A DNA stretch of 64,000 bases from Hirudo medicinalis (lineage: Eukaryota; Annelida; Clitellata; Hirudinida; Hirudinidae). The position numbers and the translations under genes were made by a program. Below are positions 43,783 through 54,949 of the stretch, piece after piece. The DNA lies in contig MPNW01000052.1 in the NCBI GenBank assembly GCA_011800805.1, positions 32,140 to 96,139 of the forward strand, in the 5' to 3' direction. Under the pieces are notes generated by a model that worked only from the letters and a program-made list of their open reading frames with translations, was not told the DNA's origin and did no database searches. Position 1 is the stretch's first letter; each line of letters opens with the position of its first letter.

Positions 43783-45694
43783 TTAGGATGTTAAGGATAT
43801 GTCACTGTTATTACTCGTCATAAAGATAAACTTTCTCAACAACTTCCAAGTCTCGACCGATGCCAGATCAAGGCTTCGAGACGTCTTGCCCCTCAAAAGA
43901 TCAACACTCCTGATGAAGTAAGACAAGCAACTTCTGCTTCTTAGACAGGATGTCAGTTGTAGAAGGACGCCAACGAGCCTTTGTCCAAGACATGCCTCGA
44001 GCCATTCTTCAGTTCTCGGATGTTTCTCAAGCTCATACAAGACTAGACTTTCCAGCAGAGAAATCTCGATGGGTCTGTCCTCTATATGAGAGCAGTGCTT
44101 CTCGATTAACGTCTTTATGATCTCGAGGCAATCTTGTTGATATGGAGAGACGTTTTGATGCAATATGAGAGACCGGGTCCTGGTGAATGACATATGCCAA
44201 ACATCATCCTCATTCGTGCTGAGCTGTGTCTCGTTAGGGGCTTGGAATGAAGGATGGAAAGACGGGGGAAGGTAAGACTTTTGGGTTCCAGAATGTTCGA
44301 AAACTTTCTTCGAGACCAAGTCAAACCCGTGCGATTTAATGTCTCGTTGCCATGGTGATTGGAAATAATGGGATGTCGCAGATCTCGGCCATGAGTTCTC
44401 GCACCTGGATCAACGTTATTGTTAATATTAATGCACTTATTGTTCCCCCTCATTTCAACGACAAATTTATAACTAATTTATGATGGATGGATAGCTGGAT
44501 AGGTGCTACATTTTCAGGATATTGCTACATTTCTTTGTTGTGAATAATTTTTAATAAGTATTAATTACTTAATGTTTTCACCATTATATTGACTATTTAA
44601 TAAAGCAGTTCTCACCTGAAACTAAGAGTAAGAGTCACCTTGTACACGTCCCTCACCAACAGAACAACGCCATCTCCACCGTCCCTGAAAGGATTTTCCC
44701 CCCTCATTTCCATCCGAATAATTTTTTTCTCCTTTTCCGTTAACTTTTCCAGCGCCTGTATTACCAGCTGCCTGAACTTCGACCTCATTTTTCTAGCGGA
44801 AAGGAAACCCGAAGCAGTTATGAACTCGACCCAAAGAGACATTGATCTCTTTCTGCCGTCTGCCAGTTTGAGGGCAGCAGTCCCTGGTATGCCAAAGCTC
44901 CCCTGTTGATTGAGGGAACTGCAACAGGAAAGGGGGCGAACGTTCTGGGCCATCCAGCGGTCGACAGGGTCGTGGCAATTGGTTGGATCGTTGAACTCAT
45001 TCATGGTGAACGTTCCCGAATGGTTGAGATAAAGCAAGAATTCAAATTCGTTGCTCGAAAGAATACTGACACCATTTTTGGAAAGATATTCGTGTCCAAA
45101 TTCTCCAGGTATCCTTCCGTTTTCTAGATTTTTCTGCTGGAATTGATCGCGCATGACTTCATCTGAGTATCTTTTCGTTGGCTCAGACAGGAAATCATAA
45201 TGCAAACTCTTGAACCTCGGCTCCTGCTCTTCGACCAATGACAAAATTTTTCTAATAGGTTTGAGAACTATTTTTAGAGTTCTTGTTATCCTTATTCGTC
45301 TGTCAATGACATCTCTCATCAATAAAGTCTTCAGATATTGGTCCAAACAAGAAAATTTGAAGGGTAACGATTGATTTTCTCCAAATATCGGGTGCTGCAA
45401 ACTCACATGGCAAGCGCTTGGTACGCCATTAGTCCAATCTTCATTTTCCTCGACGGCACGAGCTTCTTCGGCGACAAAAGTTGCAGAAGTGGCGTTGCTT
45501 GAAAATGGAGGTGATATGAAGTTGAAAGGAGGCGTTTCTGATGGCGGAGTTTGAGAAACAGTGTGTTGTAGGGAGCGGTTTGAAAGTGGTGAAGATGGAA
45601 AGGAAGAGCAGGAAGATGAGGAGGAATCTAATGGAAATGGTAATGATCCAAACAAAAATGGTGACGGCGACGATGATGACGATGATGAGTACAT
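43783..45694 (-). CDS. MAB21L: MAB21-like (cGAS-fold nucleotidyltransferase-like) protein
   Basis: Two coding exons on the minus strand, 45694-44616 and 44404-43783, join in phase (AG|G, encoding Arg) to 566 residues. Residues from about 110 match the MAB21 family: EPRFKSL, NEFEFLLYLN, then GTAALKLADGRKRSMSLWVE, FITASGFLSARKMRSKFRQL, SWPRSATSHYF and, near the end, YELEKHPRTEEWLEACLGQRL. MAB21 proteins share the nucleotidyltransferase fold of cGAS; the acidic 'EFE' pair in the expected strand is kept, but activity is unproven for most members. Vertebrate MAB21L1/L2 have 359 residues. The extra length is a Ser/Pro-rich N-terminal extension of about 110 residues, partly coded by a microsatellite-like TCATCG run, plus insertions. 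A tttgcag acceptor lies just before the start codon, so a 5' non-coding exon is likely. Confidence 0.92.
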
Positions 45695-45707
45695 CGCTCT
45701 GCAAAAC

Positions 45708-47800
45708 GGTTAGTAAATATTACTTTTCTAAATTATAACAAATCATAAACATATAATATTTACGCAACTTTAGGCATAAAATTGAATGGGGTTTCATCTC
45801 TCCGAGCTTTGAAGTTTTCAATCAGGATTTGGTCACAAAACAGTAACATATCTTGTCGTCAAGTTCACTGTTAAACATTAGCGAAAGCAACACAACAATG
45901 GATATCATGCTGCATAATGAGAATATGTTTTGTTTGACAAAACAAACAAGCAACAATGAATGATACGAGCTCATCCTAAATTCTGACTAAAATAATTTAC
46001 CCTCTTCACTCGTTTCACTCGCAGAATCAGTTAATTCACATCTGAAGCCTCAAGCTGTCACCAAAGATTACTGCATTAAATTCAACGCGTCCTGTGATGG
46101 TTGGCAGATCACTCAAATGTCAATCAATCAATCAATAAACCAGTTGGATTGTCATGTTTATTCAGAGTGATATTTGAAATATCAATTTTTAATTATCAAT
46201 GAAAATATGTTGTTCTTCCAGTACAAATGTGAAGATATTTCAATTAAGAGGATATTTTCCTTAAAATAATTGGATCTTTTTTAAAAAGACAAAACCATTG
46301 TTTGGAATGAACATTCAGAATTGCAACAAGAAAGTGTTACGACCTTTTGCGAATAAACTAGACCACAAATCAGTCACAAACGAATATGAAACGTCAAATC
46401 AAACTTACATCAGTATATTCTTCCGATCTGATAACTTAAATTGTTAATAAATTCTGTAGTAATTAATATTAACGCAATAAGTGCAATTCTATAAGATAAG
46501 CAACAAAACAATAAGGTTATCTGCATGAAGCAAGCATCCCTCAATTTATTCGTAAATATTATCTCTTGACACTCCCACTGGCTATCGGTGGTCAATAATA
46601 TGGCGGTATTTTTAGAAGCTAAATTGAATGACATTGACGCTTGTTAATGGTCACGCCCACCCGCTTTAAAAGATCCCCTTTAAGAGTTTGGCCCACCTTT
46701 GCCCCCAAAATGACTTCCCTTTATGAAAGGTAAAAAAAAGTCATTTGGTGTCTTAGTTCATTATCCAAATCCACGTTTTAAAAGTCGGGAGGAGAAATTA
46801 ATAGAGTTAAGATCATTGACACAATTCAGAATAATGTGTCTAACATAAAATACATTCTTTAACTCGAGCCTTATGTTTATTATAGCAGAACTAGACTTAA
46901 TACATTTTTAACAGAAGCTTTCGAAAAGTTATACATCGAGTGACGAAATCAGTCAACAAAGCCATCCATATAAGATTTATACTTAAATTTGAGACCAAAT
47001 TGAACTAACTTGGCTGCTTGGAAGTGTGCACTCCCAGCGGCGGTCGGGGAAGGGAAGTAAAACCCTTAATCCAGATGCTGCTGCATATGATGAAAACACC
47101 TTTTATGAATTATAAACTAGAATTTTTAGAATATTTGTCAACTGTTTTCTCTAAGTCATGAATCGAGAGTTAACCAGTCATTTTATACTTATACCCATGC
47201 AATAGTTACCCGTTTTATAGTTATACACGACATTAGTGACTTTTTTTCGATCATTTTGTCTGGTGTTTTTTGCTTGAACCTATTACTAGATAAGTTTTCA
47301 TGTGTTTTCATATTTGCTATTGCTCACTGTCCAGCTCTCACACAGTGCGTGTAAAAAAAGGTTACAAACACTCCTTAATTTTAGCATAACTCTTTAAATA
47401 TCGAACAGATCAAAGCCGTATTGGGAATTAATAATTATATTCTGATATTACACACGTGTGCTAAATTTCCTTTTGATTGAACAAATGATGCTTGCAAATT
47501 CATCAAAACGTCCTATTTCGGTCTCTTTACACTCACTGTATACCGTTGACTTTTCAATTAATTTTTATGTGTAATTGTCGATATTTTTTCTAAATCCTTG
47601 ATTTTGCTCTTTATAACCAAGACTTGAAAATGTTGAGACCATTGAATCTTTTGAGCAAATCTTATTCGACTATTTTTGACAAGGAACGGACATTCGCTAC
47701 TATTTTATCAGGGAATTAATACTACAATAAGTTTTAACAACGTTAATAAATAATGTTAATTTTTAATTAATTAAAATGAATAATAACATTACATATAAAT
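45708..47800. other. Intergenic and upstream region of the MAB21-like gene
   Basis: No convincing exon. A 75-codon minus-strand ORF at 46410-46634 (hydrophobic C-terminal half) is unrecognised and probably chance. Confidence 0.4.
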
Positions 47801-47814
47801 ATCGATATTATTAG

Positions 47815-48580
47815 GCATAGGATATACGTTTGGATCCGGTATCCGGCCGGATCGAGGACATGTTTTTTTCAACTCTTCTTTGTTTTATTATTTATTTAAG
47901 TGCTACACACGTATCACGACATCTCTACGAGTTTACTTGTATATTAATTTAATAATGGCTACTTCTAATCACGTTAGAAGTTTGATTTGGAAGTGTTTTT
48001 CTGTAGGCTGCTGCAACCCTTAGTCAAACGTGGATGTTGAAATAGAAATTTACATTGTCGTAACGACCATAAAACGTGAAGATAACCCATTGATATGGTG
48101 GTACCAAAATTCATGACGCTTTCCACTTCTGAGTGAATAGACTGGGCATTACTTGGCACCCACATCGAGCATTGTTGCAAGTGTGCTACTTTTGAGTTCT
48201 GCTGGAGATGTATTCTCAAATGATAGGAGTCGATACCTACCTGAGAGCCGAGCAACTCGTATTTCTTAAAATAAACAAATGCCCTTACTTATTTTTAATT
48301 ACGTTTGACTCATGACTTAAAGTTTATTATCTTCTTATAAATTAAATGACTTGATATTTATTTCTTAAAATCAACAGGATCGTGACTAAATGTAGTTTTT
48401 TTTATAATATATTTATCATTAGTAAAATAAAAATATGAAGATCTTCCGAGTTTCTTTGATTTTTTAAAAATAAACATTTCAAAGCACATGAACCGTTAAA
48501 TCCGATATCGATCCGGAACCGGTAGATGAACTATCTGGTATCCGATATGCGGTCAACTTTGCTATCCGGTACCCCCGAAC
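47815..48580 (-). mobile_element. Possible transposable-element fragment with repeated 'TATCCGG'-type motifs
   Basis: Bases 47829-47857 and 48500-48575 hold several near-copies of TATCCGGTA/GATCCGG, which are rare elsewhere in the window. Between them a minus-strand open frame of about 90 codons (48255-47974, YHLRIHLQQNSKVAHLQQ) reads as possible protein. Short clustered motifs of this kind occur in some DNA-transposon remnants. I see no terminal inverted repeats, target-site duplication or transposase core, so this is tentative. Confidence 0.25.
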
Positions 48581-49380
48581 AGAAAAAGTAAATTTGTAAC
48601 GTGGATAACAGCAATAGCGGCTTTGCATATTACCAACTTAAGCCACAAATACATTCAAATTTAAGTTTGCTTTGTGAATTTTGACCGGAAATGAACTAAA
48701 GACGAAACCGAGCCACTGAGCAGCAGCCGCAGTAGTGGCGGCGGCTCACTCAACTGAGAACTACAATTTTGTTTTCCTTATGAAATAATCGTTACTATAA
48801 GCATCTTCTAAGCTAAAATCACTAATATGCCTAACAGACCGTCAGTTCTGACAGATAGACCAAATCACACCCAAAACTTTGAAAATTTATTATGCAATGC
48901 ATCAATCAGCAAGACGTGATTTGTTAGCCAGGTGAGAGCAAGCAAAACTTAATAAATATAGGAAAGGCAATTCAAATCAAAGAAATTTGTTTATTACACA
49001 TCAAATTGTTACATTTTTTCATTGAATTTTTGAATCAAATAAAACTGGCTAATGTTAGTCAAAAGTAAATCTCTATGATAGTGAATAAGCAATTAAATGA
49101 CCAAAGTGCAGGTCTATTGGTTGCCACTGCCCTTGCAGACAATGATTCATCAGAGGATTGAGGGAGCTTGCAGGAATGTACCGAGTTCAAATGAGTAAGT
49201 TCGGGGCTGTGTGACAAGATCGACCGACACATGCAAGAATGTGTTAAATCAAATTGATGAAGATTTAAAAACAAATGAAATGGCAAACCCAGAACATCAC
49301 AATGTCAACAACAATGATGTCAAATAAAACAAAATCCTTTCTCAAGCCACGGGCATAATTTCCTTCCACTGGGATGTCTT

Positions 49381-51378
49381 CTACACATCCTCGACCCTGA
49401 TCTTGATTGGAATGCTTGGAGCCTGGACGATCTCGCCCGACTTCTCCTTCTCGTCCAGGTGAGCAAAGAAGATGAACTTGTCTTCAATGGGCACTAAGTA
49501 CTCGAGATTTTCCTTAGTCATCTTTTGCAGCTGCTCCTGACGCTGAACAAATTATAAGTAAAATTTATGCATACAAAAGTAAAAGTAACAATAATTTATA
49601 ATTTCATCAAATTAAATTTACATTTTAAATATTTTCTGTGTACGTTCACTGTCATGATGGCAACATAAACAAAGGCCACTTTTGATTCATAGTCATCAAT
49701 ATGATGACCTAATTTAACAATGCCAGGTTCCAAGTGATTAGTAATTGATAGCAACATTTTCAGGAATCATGCCAGGAGTCAAACACTAAAATATCTAAAA
49801 TGAGACAATTAAAACAATGCTGACCAATTCCTTGTGTTTGCTGTTGATGATGGTGGCGATGCAATACCAGGCAACGCAGAGTAGAATGACAACCACAAGG
49901 AGAACAAAGGTGGTCCTCTTCAGTCCACTCTTGTGGGCCAAATTGGAGAGGAAGTCGCAGAATTTTCCATTCGAATTCTTCTTATCAATCTCTCCATCCA
50001 GTCTCACTGATTTCATAGAACCAACATCACCAGAAGGTTTTTCGACAACATCCTGATGTCTCATTGCACTGACGACACCAAAGAAATTTTTAACCAGGTT
50101 CTTAAGCCGTGCTGCCATGCTGTCCGACATATCCAAATCCACCTCTTTTTCTGCTGAAGGCAATAACAATCAACATGGTTGTTACAAACACATCATCAAA
50201 AACAAAAAAAACCACCTTCCTCATTGTCTTCATAGAAATATGGAATCTTCTTGATAATTATCAGTCTGTGAAAGATAGGACTGAAAGATGGTACAATTTC
50301 TCCATTTGGCTTTTCCTCTTTTCCAACAATCTTGACATCCTCTCCATTGAGGCTACTTGGAACTTTACCAGCAGGCAACAGCTCTGATGGATTCTGATCT
50401 TTGAAGAATTGATTGGCATCTTCCACGAATTTATCCATTCTTGAATCCATCATGTTTGGCATACTGGCCCACCCATAATTAACCTGATGCCTCATGCCAT
50501 CCATGAGACAATCCATCATCTTAGAGACCCTACTGTGAATGTTACCAAAGAACTGTGCAGTATCCAAATCCAATGCATCAGAAGAAAATTCAGAAGAAAC
50601 TGCAGGTCCTTCCTCTGGCTAAAGATGAAAAACCATCAGATATTATTATGCTGCTTATAATAATGTCTAAAACTTGTTTAAAACAAAAAAACACAAATCT
50701 ATGCAATAAAAGCAAATCAATTCAAAACAACCTTCTTCTCCTGTTGAAGGCTTTTGCACTTCAACTCACACAGGGCTGCCCCTTCAGGATTCTTCAGCAG
50801 GCATCCTGTATAATAAAAGTGAAAAACAATCATTCAAGATACACATGAAGAATTTAAAAAATTGCAAGTTAAACATTCCACTAAACATATAGCATCTGCT
50901 AGGCAATACTAAGACTGACTGAAGCAAAAATCTTGTTTATGGCCATTATTAACTGCACCTCTTGTCATTTAACTCCAGAAAATTACTTATTCATAGGTAA
51001 TGTAATTTTTTGCATTAGCTTCAATAAATTGTAATAATATTTTACCTTTAAGGCAGTCATCTTCGCTTCCTTTGTTTTCAGGAATAGATGGTGCTACACA
51101 TTTACTGATGCAGGATCTCAGTTCGAGCTAAACGAAACAGGTCGATTAACTTAAATTCATGAAGCGATCAAAAAGTCATTTGATATCAACTTCACTCTCA
51201 ATTCATCAAATGACATAATTGCGTATCGAGACCTCACCCTGTCTTGAAAGTTGTTTCTACAAACGTTCTTACAATCTTCAACTTGTTGTGAAGTTGACGT
51301 ACTTACATCACATTTTACGTTAAGCAAAGTATTAAGCAACAGCACTGCCAAAAGTAAGATATTGGGAACCCCAGCCAT
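49381..51378 (-). CDS. TMEM59-like type I membrane protein with Cys-rich luminal domain
   Basis: Six coding exons on the minus strand: 51378-51238, 51127-51046, 50805-50732, 50618-50216, 50153-49825 and 49542-49381; phases agree, 396 residues. A signal peptide (PNILLLAVLLLNTLLNVKC) is followed by a luminal part with CKNVC, CISKC, CLKGC and CELKC pairs, spaced like the Cys pairs of TMEM59. An acidic linker leads to a single membrane span (TTFVLLVVVILLCVAWYCIA, about 315-335) and a 55-residue cytosolic tail ending IPIKIRVEDV. TMEM59 acts in Golgi/endosomal glycosylation control and ATG16L1-dependent trafficking. The family call rests on the Cys pattern, layout and the region before the span, not on strong identity, and the luminal insert is longer than in human TMEM59 (323 residues). 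Confidence 0.58.
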
Positions 51379-52158
51379 CTTGAAATACAAATATAACAGA
51401 TGACGATCGATGTTAGACTGGTAACTGGGGATGGTCGAAATGTAAACATCAATTTAATCAAATATTGCTACATTAAAAAAAATTGAAACATTAAAATTTA
51501 ATGTTTAATTAATTAGACTATGTAACAATTTTAACATGGGATCTTTAGGTGTCGCGAAATCAAATGATTCTTTCGCACCTGTCTCCCCACGAGTATTAAT
51601 TTTTCTTGCGTGATTCATAATCTTAATGTCTTATTACCAATATTATAAGGTGGCACATTCATATTCGTATTAATGACCTCTCAATGACTGGGTGGAACAA
51701 AAGCCTAACACCATGCCACTTTTATCACATCTTAAAAATACCTTAACATGAAGGACATGAGGTTGCTGAACCAACAAAACATTTCAGGTGATTATCACTA
51801 TTATCGACAACAGGATACTATTACATTTTCCAGATTGCTTAAGTAAATTCCCATTCATTTCTTAAGCCATGTTACATACACATGGTTTTATTAAATTGTG
51901 CATAGCCACCACCTGGAAAATTTTGTAGATTTGCAAGTTGACTTTTTTTAATAAGTGGAAAACAGTCCTTTGGAAAGTACAGCAAATCAGTTTCTAACCA
52001 AGGCAGTAAAACCAAGTAAAAAGTCACAAAGTTATAAATTAATTGTGGCTACAAATCCAAACCAAACAAAAATATTTATTCCTAACAAAAATAAATAGAC
52101 GACTGATAGGATTAGTCGGAATGTAAATTTAAAGAGCAAAATTGCGGGCTGTAAAAAT

Positions 52159-52685
52159 TTATTTTTTCTTTTGAGATGGGTCCTGAAAGCAAAATAAATT
52201 TGAGATGATGGTTAGGCAACATTATATTCAGTGAGTATCAATCAGTATTAGTTGCATAGCATCATGCAGCAACTAATGAAATAACCGTGATCAATATTCC
52301 AATTTTTAGTTTTTCCAGCATTTCCTTAGCAGTCTTTGAGTGGCCCACATCATCAAATTGGGAGCTGGCATCCCTCCCTGCGTTCCATTACAAAATTGTC
52401 ATTAATCACATGTATTAATTGTATTCAAATATATTCTGCTGGACCTGCATTTTCTCTCAAAACTTCACTGCCTCCAGGGTGCTTTAATGAGATGAAAACT
52501 TGTGGCATGATCAATTAAATTTTGAAATACAATAAATGTTAAGATTAATGTATATAAACCTCTTGGCAAAACTTGGATATGTCATAAACATTGCCATGAA
52601 TTGCAATCCACATATTGCTCGAAGAGGCGTCGTGTTTTTTAAGTTCGTCTAAAGTTATCTTTGCGTCCTTGCAACAACAATCCAT
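52159..52685 (-). CDS. Short soluble cytochrome b5
   Basis: Cytochrome b5 is a small haem electron carrier. Coding exons on the minus strand: 52685-52560, 52481-52445, 52377-52286 and 52182-52159; phases agree, 92 residues. The fold is clear: ITLDELKKHDASSSNIWIAI, HGNVYDISKFCQE, the haem-ligand HPGGSEVLRENAG and the second haem His in DDVGHSKTAKEML. The protein ends a few residues later with DPSQKKK, so there is no C-terminal membrane anchor, unlike microsomal or mitochondrial CYB5A/CYB5B. The last, 24-bp exon is placed by a good ctttcag acceptor and phase. Reading through its donor instead gives a similarly short, still anchorless end. Confidence 0.88.
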
Positions 52686-53487
52686 TGTAAACGGTCATTA
52701 ATTTCAAGTTCAAGTTCTGACAGTCGGTCAAGATTAGTTTTAACAAGTTCCAAATTTCCGGTGCCTTCCAGGTTAATCCATTTAAAACTCCAAGCCGCGC
52801 TCACGATTCACGCATGCCAGTTGAGACTGTTTAAAACTTTAATGCGCTGCTGGGTCAAAGATTGAGTCTTAGCTGTGTTTTTATCCATATAAAGTATATA
52901 TTATAATTTTACGAATTTATATAATTTATAAATAAAATTTTTTAGTATTAAAATTTCCTATATTCATTTGAATTTTTAAACAGTTTTAAGTGTGCGCTAT
53001 ATGATTTGCTTCCATTACGAAGCATAGAAAAAATATCGTACGCCCGACACGAAATTTGGCCATATTGCATCGAAGTAAAATCTCTGAATTTGATTGTGTT
53101 TTCAATTTGGATTGGTTATTTAAACAAAGTTTAGTTAAAAATTAATAATATTAATATTGTTCGGAGCGAGCTACTCGAAATTTTTAATATCGGATTAGAT
53201 TTTGCGTCTTTGTTGCTGTTTTATCTTAGGTTTGTGTGCCGCAAAATTTTGTTTTGCTTCCCCTTTTTCATCCATTACTTGCAAAGGAACAAATATTTGT
53301 ATTTGATAATTTGTTTCCTACAAATCAAGTCACATATCATCGAATGTATTCGGTTTCAGACCGATGTAGTGAGAGGGGGTGGTCTTTCTTCGCTCGGATC
53401 GTTTGAATATTGTCGCCAAAAGCACTTTCGAGTCATTTTGATTACTAATTGAACAATCACGTAGTGTTGTGTTTTTAAGGTTAAAAG
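52686..53487. promoter_or_regulatory. Divergent intergenic interval between cytochrome b5 and the 199-aa orphan gene
   Basis: This 802-bp AT-rich stretch separates two start codons on opposite strands. A plus-strand ORF at 53210-53452 ends before the orphan gene and has no recognisable content. No specific promoter element placed. Confidence 0.45.
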
Positions 53488-54590
53488 ATGGATGCGTCTG
53501 GGTCTGTTCCTTCCGGATCTAACGTTAGACAACAGCAGTTGGTGCCCCGTCACATAACTATTGAAATTCTTGGGGAAGAAGGCCTAAGCTCTAATCAACC
53601 AGTCAAAATTACCTCGTTCCCTGTTAACACCTCTCCTCTAAAAGTTGTTGATTTTAGGCAAATTACCATGAAGTCTGATATGGTAATGATCAATTTTTAT
53701 TCTCAACTTTTTCTAACATCTTAATTTTTTAATAACAAATAATGTAAATAGTTAATAAAACTATGCATTGCACTGCATTTATTGATTTTGTCATTGCATG
53801 AAGGTGGTCAAAAAGGTACAACTTTGAAAGGTTGTTTGAAATGGATTTTTATTTTTATAGTCTGCTGGATCTGAGGCAAGGATGGCATCTGACAACAATA
53901 TTAGATCACTTGTTACTCCTGCTGGACTAGCAAAGGCAAAAACCCAGCTTTCCAAAGTTATTACAAAAGATATTATGGCTGTTTCCAAAGAGAGAGTTAT
54001 GGAAGGTTTGTAATGACTTGAGCAGAGATTAACTAGGATTAATTGGAATATTGGTTCATTTTAAATTTTTATGGGTGCCTTATAATGCTGCTAAATATAT
54101 ATTTAAAAAATAATCATTTGAACATCAAATAAGCTTTAATTTCTGCATCTATTAGTGTCCATCCATGTCAAATATCATACTTGATTAGAATGGAATTCAT
54201 ACACATTACTAATGTTTTATTATTATAAAGGTCACGTTGAAACATTTCATTCCCATCAGATCAGAGGGCTGGTTCGACCCTGAAGACCTTAACACCGAGG
54301 CCTATCCTACCAAAGCCTAGTCAAGTTGAAGGCGGTGGTGATGACGGTAACGTACCAGTGAGGATCAAGCAGATTTCTAGAATAGGTACCGGTGGCATCA
54401 GCGAAAAAGTCAATGTCATTGAGGTCATTCCAAAGACTGTGACTCCTTCCTATGCTTCTTCTTACACAAGAGTGGTATGTGAAGTTTATGATTTAATCAT
54501 CATCTTAGTTATCTTGCTTTGCCTGTTCTATGGCCCAATTTAAAGAAACTTTTGACACTGGAAGATCTTAAGCACATCGCATCAGAGTGA
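53488..54590 (+). CDS. Unrecognised 199-aa basic protein
   Basis: Exons 53488-53682, 53861-54005, 54260-54474 and 54546-54590 join in frame (donors GTAATG, GTTTGT, GTATGT; acceptors ttttatag, cccatcag, tttaaag). The product begins MDASGSVPSGSNVRQQQ and ends KLLTLEDLKHIASE. It is Ser/Thr/Lys-rich with no signal peptide or membrane span. VDFRQITMKSD and LVTPAGLAKAKTQLSKVI look like short conserved helices, and GSTLKTLTPRPILPKP is a basic Pro/Thr linker. No family recognised. It lies just upstream of, and on the same strand as, the QRICH1/ZMYM-like gene. The stop-containing last exon makes it a separate protein in this model, but splicing into the next gene by skipping that exon is possible. Confidence 0.62.
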
Positions 54591-54949
54591 AGGGATTGTC
54601 CAATTTGTTGTTTTGATATTCTATGTTTCAAAGACTATGGAAAATTAGACCGTTTGATAAATTTGATTGAAATTGCTTTTTTAAGTAGTGAACTATGGTT
54701 CCCTCGCATTATATTAAATTATTTAAATAATTCGTTTGAATGATAACTTTTGCGTCATTAATCTAATTAAAAACATTTTTAAAATAATTTTATTGCACTT
54801 TTGGTCAAATGAGTGATAATACATCTTTTATTGGTATAAACAATTGCAAGCATATAAATACTGCTCGAACTAGTTTCCGATACATTTCGGATTTCGTGCA
54901 TGCTGCTACTTGGGCTACATGAAATAAAAACATCGGGAACTTTTGAAAA

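Noticed and set aside
44640..44909. Plus-strand ORFs across the MAB21-like exon
   Set aside because: Antisense shadows of a conserved minus-strand coding exon.
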